From assembly GCF_000226115.1 (NCBI RefSeq), contig NC_016462.1:806001-870000 (forward strand): DNA of 64,000 nt, read 5' to 3'. The number at the start of each line of letters is the position of its first letter. Within the stretch, counting starts at the first letter, position 1. Positions 12,201 through 22,489 of the stretch are shown here, piece after piece. The notes below the pieces were generated by a model. That model did no database searches, was not told the DNA's origin, and saw only the letters and a program-made list of their open reading frames with translations. The stretch comes from Thermothielavioides terrestris NRRL 8126. Lineage: Eukaryota; Ascomycota; Sordariomycetes; Sordariales; Chaetomiaceae. Both the position numbers and the translations under genes were made by a program.

Positions 12201-15200
12201 GGCAGCAGCACCTGCATCTGACATTGCCGAGCATCCCCCCCCCCCAGAGGTCGCAAGGCGCAACTGTGGATTTACCCCCTCGACCTCGCGGAAAGGTAGG
12301 ATGTTGATGCATGCGCTGTGGAAAGTAGAATGGATACTGAGCTCCAGTGGCCTCTCCGCTCTACTGCCTCCCCAAGTAGGTAAATAAGGTACATACATAC
12401 TACCTATGTGCGGAGTATCCGGAATAGTACACTTGGGATTCAGCACGAAGAGTTCCAGTCTTGGTTCAGTGTCGGGCTCCGCTTCCGCGGGCCGGAGTTC
12501 GTCAGTACTTCTCCTTCCCGTGGCCTGGCCGGGTCGTCAATTCATACACAGTAAGGTAACTGGCGGGGCTCAGGGGCGCTGCTCCTTGGGAAGGATGGAG
12601 CCTTTCTGGGCAGCCTATCACTGTCGCTCGTCGCACACCTCCCCCAGGCTGCGCACAGACAATTACCAGAGGGGCTTCTCTCGAACGTTCAGTTCTTTCT
12701 CTTGTTCTCTCGAACTCTCGAAAGCCTGGAGAAGAGCGAAGAACCCACCGACCGATCAGTGACAGGCCGTTTGTTGAATTGCTGTGACTTACCCAGGTAT
12801 GTAACTATCGAGCAGCCCCGGCATTCTGTTCAATCCTTTTCGCGGAACCCTGCAACGGATCTCTTTTGGCCCCATCAAGTCACTCGGCGCGCGGCAGCCA
12901 CACTTGATTGCACTCTCTTGCAGGCCGCCCAACGACCAAGCACATTGCGACACCTCCGCAAGTCCCGCCCGTTGCAGTAGTGTCAGAACGGCTCAGGAGG
13001 GAGACACGGGCACGGGCTGGCGATGAGCTCGCAGATGCGGTGAAGAGTTTTAGTGTACGCCCGGCCACGCTACGAGCCGCGTCTGCATTAACGCTTCCCC
13101 AAGGGGAAAGATTCTGCCAGGGAACCAGCGAGAGATCCTGTGGTGGGCATCTTCTCGGGGCATGGGTCCGTTGCCGTTCGGCAAGCACCCCACATTTTCC
13201 TTGCTCCCGCACCCGCAATTGCAACCTCCAACGGCCGGCCTCCCACGAGGGCGGCGGAGCCAGGAGCGGCTTGGGTTGCGGGGTTCCGGTTGCAGCGCCC
13301 GGTTCGTCTCCATTTGCCATTCCCTGCCCGCCCGTTGTCATGTGCTCTCCAATCCCCCTTCTCAGTCAAGACTGTCGGAGCTCGACCAGCACGATGTCAC
13401 GACGGCTTCGATAGTCACTAGTGTACACTTACAAACCGCGTAGCAGTGCTTGAAGCACTGCGCAAGGACGATGTACCTCCGTGCGAGCGGCCAGCCGGCT
13501 AAGCGAAGTTCCGGCCTAGACCGCCACGAGTGCACGCAATCGCCTTGAACTCTTCTCGCCCCGCTCCCGCTCGGCAGTCAAGCCAAATCGTCGCAACATC
13601 GCTCAGGAAGTCCGGTACTTCATCCAGGGTCGCGTTTCTGCCAGGCCAGCTGGGCAGCCCAGCCGTCCCGCATCTGCCAGGCTCCGCCTACGTGTCCATG
13701 TGCACTAGTGAACCTACCCCAGACTTTTATGCAAATCCTCATTCAACCACCCGCTGTGAGGCCGCCGCCACACTGATATTGGAGGAACCGTTCGTCGCAG
13801 CGTCTCGGTACCGCAACGCATCCACGCGTCTCCGCATTTCGAATCGCTGTGTGTAGAGACCACAAGTTCCCAGCAATTGACGATGCTGCGGGTGCAGACA
13901 AGGGCTATCCATTCCCGCCCCTCGAGGAGACGCGAGCCGACTTTTCCCTCTTTTGGGACTATAAGAAGCCTGCTATCGAGCGGCTCGACCGTCTGGTCTC
14001 CCGCACCTGTCCATTCAAGGGCTCAGATCTGGGGAATCCCTGTGTCATGCAAGCAGAAGACCCTCAATCAGCTCCGAGAATGGCTGATCTCGGTGCCTCT
14101 GTGGCTCCCGATTGTCTCGTCGCGAGCCCCGGGAGATTGCACGGTTATCTGATCAACAGGGATCCTGAACGTCGTACATACACTACACTACTGCGTACAC
14201 TACATGACGCTGTCCGAGGCTCTAGTGCCGATGCACCCAGCCTGGGAGACGGAGAGCCGGAGGATGCCGTCTTGTTCAAGATGACACGGCATCGATCTGT
14301 CTCAAATGCGTCGATTATTCTCCGATGCAGCGTCTGGGCAAGCACATAACGCTACTTGTGCGGAACGTACCGCATCTAACGACCGAGTCCACCTGCACAC
14401 CTCGTCCAGATACGATACAGTTCGGAATGGTCCTGCTGATCTTTTGTGGAGAACATGCTACCAAGGTTACGGCATCCGATCCCTTCACAGAGCTGAAAAT
14501 GGCCGCGGCAGGCAAACTGCCGTCGAATTAAGACTGGAAGCTTAACCAGTGTACCGCAGTACCGCAGTATGTCGGGGGTTGGTGCAGGACCGGTCCCCAA
14601 ATCTTGAAAATGGATGATACTCTGCAATAGTATACACTAAGGTGCAGCAATCTGGCCCATGCACCAAACGACGTGGCTGGTGACGCGGTACCTCATCTGC
14701 ACAAGCATCTCACCGCCTGACCGAGCGGCCGACTACATACTTGGCACATACAATAGCAATAGGCACTCTGCACTAAGGTTTCTCTAGCCGGAATGGCCCG
14801 AGGGAAGATTCCCAGCGCTTCAAACAAGCATTTTGGGTTCTCCTGGTATCAGTCAGCCGTGGCGGCAATCACGATGGCGGGGCTAAATTTGGGTCGCTCT
14901 TCGGCCCTCGAGGTGTGAAACCGCTGGCAAAATATGACGATCGGTATTAACTCGATAAAACAAAGCCGCCCGCACAATTGCTTTGGCGCCCGGGAAAGTC
15001 CAATCGTAGCGAGACGGGCATCATGGATGTCAGAAGGTCACCCTGTTGCATCGGCAGGCAGGGCAGGCGCTGCATTGCACCAGAACTTAGTGTCCAGGAC
15101 AGACATCGGGGCGCGGCCGAACGTCTGCCCGGTGCCCAATCGCTACCTCTCCGGCCTGTGGAGATTTTCGCTTTTCCCGCTCTTTGTGCGTCCCGCCGTT

Positions 15201-16612
15201 CGTTTTTGCATGGACGGCGGCAGATGCTCGACCGGGTCCCGCTGCCGGGATCCTCCTCGAAAGCAACATCCCGTCGGAAGGTAGCACAAGGCCCGGCGTG
15301 CCTGCATTGCTGCGTAATGTGCGTACACTACCGCACGTACCAGGTAAATTCAGTACCTTCCAGGTTGTTGCTGTGCTGGCAAAGAAAAGAGAAGAAAAAA
15401 AGTTCGTTGAGGTCATCGGTCGCCTTCGGCAAACGCCAGCATTACTGTGGTGGCACCGCGGCCTTGCCTTGGTAAAATAAGTATCATGAAGGGATAGGGT
15501 GATGCTCGGGGTCCGGCGCGGCGGTGGCTTGGTGGTACCCGGCGCCGATCCAGGCCCCAAGCCCCTCCGGTTGGTTCGGAGTGGCTTGGACGCCTTGCTC
15601 TCGGAACCCTAGGTAGGTGGACAGCCACATCAACACCCGAGCTGACGTCCCGGCGGCACTGTCGGCGACGACAGCAGCGGAACCACTGAGACATTGGGGC
15701 CGCCCGCCAGCTCCAAAGCCGCGCGGCGTAGGCCGCTGCAGCTGAGAGTTGCATCTCAGGCCCGGCCTTTCTGTTCTTTTTGTCTTTGTTTGGTTAATTC
15801 CGACAGGCGCCGGCAATTGGGCGGCTGTTGTGGACACCGAAGTGTACTTGTACGAGTCCAAGAAAGGACGTGATGTGTCGCCGTGTTTTTCTGATTGCAG
15901 TTTCGCGGCCGGTATTGAAACACAACATCCCTTGCCTTGCTGCATGCATAGGACCTTCTCTTGTTCGCATCCCTAGGAATCCGAACGCAGTACGCAGTGT
16001 ACCTAATGGACGCTGGCGGATGGCGCTCTGAGAATGTCTCATCGTGACAGTGGTATCTTGCAGTCGCATCGTGGGGCGTCCCTTGATCTGCTTCTGTGCG
16101 CAATATCACTTCCGTGATCACCCAGTTTGAAATCGTGATCAGTGGACACCTCCGTAATGTACCACCCTGATTCTCAACGACGATACCAAGGAAGATGGCC
16201 AAGCTAGCTCAAATCACCACCTCGAACGTGGTTCCCGAGGTTTTCGCCTTCCAAGCGTCGACCACCTGGGTGCTGCAAGTTTATTTTCCCTTTCGCGGTG
16301 AACGACCTCTCGGCTTCCTGCCGAACTCACAGAGGGCAAATTCCTCTGCTTTGCAGCCCGCTTGCTTCGCTTTTTGTTTTATTTTTTCTTCCTTCCTTCC
16401 TTTTGTCAGCCTGCCTCGTCTCCAGCTCCGTGGGCGGCACTATTGACGCAGCCGACTCCGAACTTTCCGTTCTCCAGATTTCGTAACAGGATTCTCTGGT
16501 CTCACTACCCTTGCGCCTCGCTTCACCTCGCGGACTCCAACCCATGCCGGCTCCAAGACCAGGGTCCCTGGTTGAGTGCCGGGATCTCATGCCATCCCAG
16601 GGAGGCTGGATC
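9224..16612. other. long gene-free stretch
   Basis: I see no gene with family motifs. The longest frame (minus strand, 11350-12312, 320 codons) is rich in Ser, Arg and Cys, has no recognisable domain and competes with open frames on the other strand. A plus frame at 13849-14349 is likewise anonymous. The stretch holds perfect or near-perfect TAGTGTACACTA palindromes at 10695, 13419 and 14628, plus half-sites near 9650, 13045, 14175 and 15325. Confidence 0.5.
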
Positions 16613-16616
16613 TTAA

Positions 16617-16996
16617 AGAGGTCCCGCCAAGACTAATTTCGGCCAATTGTCGGCAATGTTTTTACAGCGTCAGTACCCCGCCAAGACCGCCAAGGGGTTT
16701 GCACTATCGCCACGGGTTAGCCACGGGTTAGTTCGCCAGGGGTACGGGGGGCGGCGTCAGCCCCCCGCTGGTTAGGGTTCGGGTTAATGGTTAGGATTCG
16801 GGTTAAGGTTAGGGTACGGGTTAACTTCGTTTCCTTTTTTTTCGATTTGGTTGAGGTTTCGCGAAGTTGTTGCTACGAGTCTTTGCAATTCTTCGTTGTT
16901 GATGTTGCTCGAAGTCGTGGCGACCCCGCTCACCCCGTGGCGATTTGTAAATACTTGTAAGCGGTAGGTTCCGAAATTAGTCTTGGCGGGACCTCT
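16617..16996. mobile_element. 380-base MITE-like element with perfect 26-base TIRs and TTAA flanks
   Basis: The bases 16617-16642 (starting AGAGGTCCCGCCAAGACTAA) are repeated exactly, inverted, at 16971-16996. TTAA lies immediately outside both ends (16613-16616, 16997-17000), the target duplication expected of piggyBac-like elements; a TA duplication with TIRs one or two bases longer cannot be excluded. No coding frame lies inside. The interior carries a run of imperfect TTAGGG-like units (16769-16824). It is probably a non-autonomous element moved by a transposase encoded elsewhere (inference). Confidence 0.85.
16769..16824 (+). repeat. degenerate telomere-like repeats (GGTTAGGGTT-type)
   Basis: About eight imperfect copies of G(G/A)(G/T)TTA(G/A)GG-type units alternate with GGGTTCGGGTTA and GGGTACGGGTTA variants. 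They lie inside the short inverted-repeat element, so they are interstitial and not a chromosome end. A related block with CCCTAACCC and TACCCC occurs near 2647-2680. Confidence 0.6.
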
Positions 16997-17000
16997 TTAA

Positions 17001-20000
17001 GGATAACCCCAGGGAGACTCGAAGCTGCGGTCCAACTCGCACAGCTGCTTGCATGGGTCTTACTCTTGCAGGCACCCCTCCAACACCCCCAGTCGGTACC
17101 TGGGGTACAGCAGGATGGAGCCCGCGTGCAAGTGCCATCCAGAGTCCGTGCGGACAGACGCGGCAGCGAATGGCGTGCGCAACCAGTTTTTGAGGGACTC
17201 CACCCGACTGGACGAGAAGGGAACGCAAATCGCCCATTCGCCAATTGCAGCAGCTTGGCAGCAGGCCGCGGAGAATGAGCCGGTGGGCGGTGGGGGCGCC
17301 TCTTTCCCTTTCGCTCCTCCCCGCTTGCCTGCCTGCATGCCTTGCACTTGCTCTCCACCTCAGTCGCTGGAAGAACTCATGGAAGGGACAACTCTGCCCG
17401 TCCCTTTCTGGCGATGCGGGGGCAGCTTCACCCTCCCCTTCCTCCCCCCTTCAGGTCTGTTTCTGGTCGAACTGCGCAGCACAGCAGGTCCACCAACCGA
17501 GCCGCTCCCCCCCCTCCTTCCCCAATTCATCCATACGGGTATACATCACGTTTGAGCTTGTGCCCGCAGCGGCAGGGCCATACCGCAGTCCCTACCCAAG
17601 GTGCGTTTTGTCGTTTTTTTGTCTCGTGTGGTTGGAGGTTTGGAGACACCCCGCTCAGGTGTGGTCTTGGACTCCGGCGCGAAGGGACAAGTTGAGCCAG
17701 CCTTTCCCTTGCGGGAGGCGGCCGAAAGCGAGGGGCTTCTTCTGGGTTAGTTAGTGCGCTATAGGTGCTTATTAGTGTGCTGTATGTCTAAACTTGTCCC
17801 GAAGTGCTACCTCAATGTGAAGGCAGTTGACTTGGTTGCTGCAAGAGGCAATGCAGAATGCAGTGTTCGCACTCCGTATGTCTCCATTCTCATCCTTTTC
17901 TGTCCATCACGGTGCCAGACTGTTGCCTCTTCCAGCAAAGCTCGGGTAAAATAAGAAACGGAAAAAGACGGCAGCGGGTCAGGGGTGGGAGAAGCGAGTG
18001 CGGTACTCCGGAGCGTACACTACACTACACGAGCTTAGTGGATGTACCTTAGTTATAGTTACAGATTACTAACGTTAGCTAGCGTCTGGAGAGATACACT
18101 ATGCTTCTATCAGCCGGCCGCTGAGTTCCCGAACATGCCTCTCAGTGAACAACCCCTACCCTGGGCTGCTCACTGCCCATGCCCTTTCACTGTTTTTTTT
18201 TCCCCTTTGATAAAGGCACCAAGCAGGAAACGGAATCAGGTCGGGGCCAAATAACTCTGTAATCCGTACTTCCCATTCTCAGCCTGCCGCGACCTAACTA
18301 ACCGTCGTCCATCGACGGGACTCGGCCGAACAACACATCGCAAATGCTACAGTCGTCTCCTCGGTGAGGGCACCCCCCCCAGACTGCCTCTCGGATACCT
18401 ACCGAGATTAGCGGCTTCCATCCCATCGACACCTGGACCCGCGCGGTACCTCATCTCATGCCCCCATGTCCTGAACGAACCTGCAGGTCGGATCGTGTAA
18501 CTAACCGCGGGGCTCGCTCCTGCATCAGCCGTCACCCTGCGCAGCCCGCTCTTCGTCCGTTGGCAGAAGCAACAGCAACCTTGTCCTAGGTCCAGACCCG
18601 CCACGCAAGATCAAGACAAGCCCTTCTTCATTATTACGCGCTCCTGATTTCTTCTTCGCTGCCATTTCTCTTCTTACGAGGTCACCCTGAGGTCATCGCA
18701 ACACGCGCCAGGTCTGCCACCCGAATTCCGTAACTGCACGGCCAGCGCTCCTCACAGTTATCACCGTCATCGCACGACCGCTCGCTGGTGCTCGGACGCC
18801 TGGTCCACTGGGAGTCATTCCGCGCATCCACACCGCACTGCACCACACAGCACATCCCGCCGTGCTGCAACCTCGGCCGAGAGAAGGGGAGGAGCAGCTC
18901 TTTCAACGTTGCAGCTAGCCCGCTGGTTCTCCTGTGTAGAGCAGATCGTGGCCCAGGCGCCCGTGCCGTCTGTTCATTGTTCATGATCCATCGCCTCCTT
19001 CCGTCAGATCGCCGCCAGGTGACCTTCCCCGCACAGGCGAATATCTGGCCGAGGTGAACTGTGGTATAGCTTCGCATTCTTGCTGTCGAGCGACGTCGAT
19101 AGCTTCCTCATCGGCGCCGCGGACCCTCTTGGATCCTGCATTGCCCACGAGACTCGACCGGACCGGCCGGTCATCCGTCAATCTCCTTGCCACCAAATCG
19201 GCCTGGGTGCGAGTACATAAGGTTTGCCTTTTCCGCCACGGTCCCGAACCGCGCCCCATCGAGGCTCGTCCTGAAATGCCAGGGCAGACTCTGTCGTTCT
19301 TGAAAGGCTGTCGATAGCAACAACACGCCCCTGTTGCCCACCGCCTCCAACTGGGACAGGACCGTTCGCCGCCTCCCAGCTGTCTCTGTCCATATCGGAT
19401 CTTGGTCGTCCGCAAGAAGCAACGACGACGGCAACGCTCAGCGGAAGCACTGAGGCATTTCGTTGCCGTAAGGTTTTCTCTCGACACTTGTACGAAAGCA
19501 GCGCTGCGTTCGAAAAACTCAGCAGCAGCACCAGCAGCAGCAGCAGCTCATCAGCTTGGCGACCGCCCCTGGCATCCCCTGTTCGGCAGTCGGCGACTTA
19601 CCCGCTGGGTGCGGAAGTGACTGGCCAGACATTTGCAACAAAGCCGCATCCAGGGTCCAGTAACTTCGCTCCCACCATAGGCTGACGGATCTGCAAAGCG
19701 CGTGCGGTTCCTGGCCGTCCTGGGCGTGCTGGGCGTGCTGGGCGTGGAGAAGCCACTCGGCCCCATCTCCGCTCCCGCCACCCCTCCCACCCCTTCCCCC
19801 CCCCCCCCCGGCCCTCTGAAACTTGGGCCGAACGCTGGTCCTCGACACTAAGCACCGCACTACTGCAGACTCCAAGTGCCTCCCAAGAGCAAGGTACGAA
19901 AGTCCTCCGTACATTCCCAGAGACCCGCCCCATTGCCGCCATCTTTTCTGCATCTCATTCCACTCTGTCCCCCGGACCTTGTCGTTCTAGCCTCACCCCC

Positions 20001-20836
20001 ACCACGCCCTCGTGGCCTGGCCAGCCCTCCCCCCGTCTCTCTTCAGCCTTCAATCCACTTGACGTCCCGTCCTTATTGTCCTTAAGACAGTCGCCTTGCC
20101 CCCTTGGTCGTCGTTTGTTTATAGCAGCAGTCGGTATGACGGTGCTCATTGCTGTCGTTCTTGCTTCGGACTGCGATTGCTGACGACCCTCGAAGCCCAA
20201 CAACAACAACACCAAGCAAGCAAACAAACCCACCGCCGTCTTGTCACCGCTGCCTGCCTTCTCCCAAAGGTGTGCACCCGCTGGCGCGCTCGCCTGAGCT
20301 TGGGGTCGTCTGCCTGTCTCGCCGCCCCTTAAATCGGTGCGCTGGTCCCTGCCGCTGCTGCTGCACAACCTGCGCGCTGGACGCCTGCCGAAGTTGCTGT
20401 CCATAATCACCGGCAGTGTCGGATCGATCGCCGTGTGCGCGAGACTCTGCTCTGTCGTCGCTTGTATGAAGGTGTCGCGGAAATTTTCATAATCCGGTCG
20501 CATTAAGGAAGATCACGCGCGGACAGCCAGGCCAAACCAGGATAGGCTCCCACGCAAAGTGAATCAGCCACCCGAACCCTCACGGACCCAGCCAGACCGG
20601 AGTCAAGCAGGCATCAACGCCGGACCTTCCCCGCGTTCTGCGGCCGAACTTGTCGCCTGGACTTCCCTGCTTGCCAGCTCTCCACTACCCACTACCCCAC
20701 GTTTCGAGGAGGCAAAACGGAGACCTTGGTATAAGTAGCGGACGTGCGTAACTGACGCGCCCCATCCCATCCGCGCACCGATCCACGAGCGCCAGGAGTG
20801 TTAAGGGAACGGACCAGGATCTTCAAGTCGGCAGAA
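17001..20836. other. gene-free stretch and probable upstream region of the C2H2 gene
   Basis: No gene is recognised. CTAACGTTAG occurs at 18069 and TACACTACACTAC near 18016. From about 18.9 kb the sequence becomes pyrimidine-rich with CAG and CAA runs (19527-19550, 20199-20225) and a C-run at 19795-19809. This resembles a long promoter and 5' UTR of the C2H2 gene starting at 20837. Confidence 0.5.
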
Positions 20837-22489
20837 ATGGATGTCAGCGAGATAGTCGACAACGAACCCGCGGCGCGTCCATTCCTATGTGACTGGGAAG
20901 GATGCGGCAAGGTACGTGCTCGCCTTGCCTGTCTTTTGTTTCGCGCCACCCAGCCCGGCCGTCTGTGACGATGCCCGGCGCAGCTAACGCCGTCTCAGGG
21001 ATTCAACCGCAAGTCAGACTTGCAAAGACATTATCGGATACACACCAACGAGCGACCGTACTCGTGTGACTGGGAAGGGTGCAACAAAAGCTTCATCCAG
21101 AGAAGCGCCCTGACGGTCCACGTCCGCACGCACACCGGCGAGAAGCCGCACGAGTGCGGGCACGAAGGCTGCTTCAAGCGGTTCTCAGATGTTCGTGCTG
21201 CCCCTCTGGCTCGCTTGCAGCCGCCGCGGCATACTGACTTCAATCCAGTCATCGAGTCTGGCACGACATAGGCGCATCCATACAGGCAAGCGGCCGTATA
21301 GGTGTCACCACGAGCGTTGCTCGAAGACGTGAGCGGCCTTGCCTGCTCTTCCTCCTCTGTGGGACGGCACTAACCGCGATGACCCGTTGACAGCTTTTGT
21401 AGAAAAACGACTATGGTCAAGCACTTCAAGCGCACACATCCCGGCCGGGCGCACGCCGCCGACATGGACATTGAAGCCATGTCCGACTCTGTGAGTGGAG
21501 GGACGCCGGCGACGCCAGAGAACAACGCCGCCATCCCTTGGCGGGGGAACAATGAGATGCCCATGGTGGGCCACCCAAGCCACCAACTGCATCGAGCCGC
21601 CTCGTTCGCCGAATTCGGCCAGCCCATCAGCAACTACGGCTTGCAGCCGCAATATAACCATCGGCACAGCCTCTCGTCGAGCGGCGCCGCCGAGTTCCAC
21701 CACGGCGCTGACCCCCTCAACCAGCCAACGCTCCATCCCCAGCAGCAGCAACAGCAACAACAGCACCAACAGCAACACCACCCGGGCGTGCCAGTACTGC
21801 AGCGGACAGCGAGCGTGCCGCACCACAGCTATTTCGTCTCGGATCAGAACAACCCGGGCGTAGCAACCATGAACGCGACGCCGCACCACCCGCCACAGCA
21901 TGTCCCATACCAACACCAGGTGCCTCGGCAAGGCGTCGAACCCCTGCCGCTTGAGATCCCGTCCTACCCCAGCGCCGGCGCGCTGTCTGGAAGCATACCG
22001 AACAACAGCCCCGGCAGTTTCTCTGCCGCGTCCGGGAGGAGTCCGTCCACGCAGGAGGGCTTCTACACGCACGCGCCGCCGGGCCAGACCGCCGGCTACA
22101 CGCTGCACGCCCCCAGCCCGGTTGACCCACAGACCCCGCAGATGGTGAACTACCACCAGGCGCAGCTTCCCCCATCTCAAGCCGCCGCCGCCGCAGCCGC
22201 AGCCGCAGCCGCGCAGGTCGCCATGACTCGGGCGGCGCCGGGCCAACCGTTGCAGCAGCAGCAGCAACAGCAACAGCAGCAGCAGCCCGCGCACGCGCAG
22301 CCTGGCGCCCCCGGGCAGGAGCAGCCGTGGTACGCCGGCGTCGAGTATCAGCCGCCCGTCGAAGTGGTGACGATCGGCTCGGTGCCGCCGTTCAGCGCGG
22401 GGTCCACGTATGACCCGTGGGCGAGCGTCAAGCTCGGTTTCGACGATCCGTCCTTGCAGATGCCGAGCGAGCGCATCGCGAGCATGTGA
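20837..22489 (+). CDS. four-finger C2H2 zinc finger transcription factor with polyQ/polyA tail
   Basis: Nuclear DNA-binding regulator by family. Exons 20837-20911, 20999-21190, 21249-21328 and 21394-22489 join in frame to 480 residues. Introns are short with CTAAC-type branch sites (for example CTAACG at 20984 and CTAACC near 21370). Residues 15-120 form four tandem fingers: [64 protein letters not shown] and [21 protein letters not shown], with TGEKP-type linkers. The remaining 360 residues are low complexity: a Gln/His run (nt 21738-21785), a polyAla run (22177-22215) and a second polyGln run (22252-22290), typical of activation regions. Each finger is split by an intron, so single-exon readings miss the domain. 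The target is unknown; I cannot match it to a named regulator. Confidence 0.9.

Noticed and set aside
11350..12312. 320-codon minus-strand open frame
   Set aside because: No domain, Ser/Arg/Cys-rich composition, several overlapping open frames on both strands and no splice or start context; looks like chance in GC-rich sequence.
14934..15475. Overlapping plus-strand frames of 116 and 165 codons
   Set aside because: No motifs; both are equally open and neither has start context or splice partners.
16769..16824. Telomere or chromosome end
   Set aside because: The TTAGGG-like units are imperfect, short and enclosed by inverted repeats, so they are interstitial.
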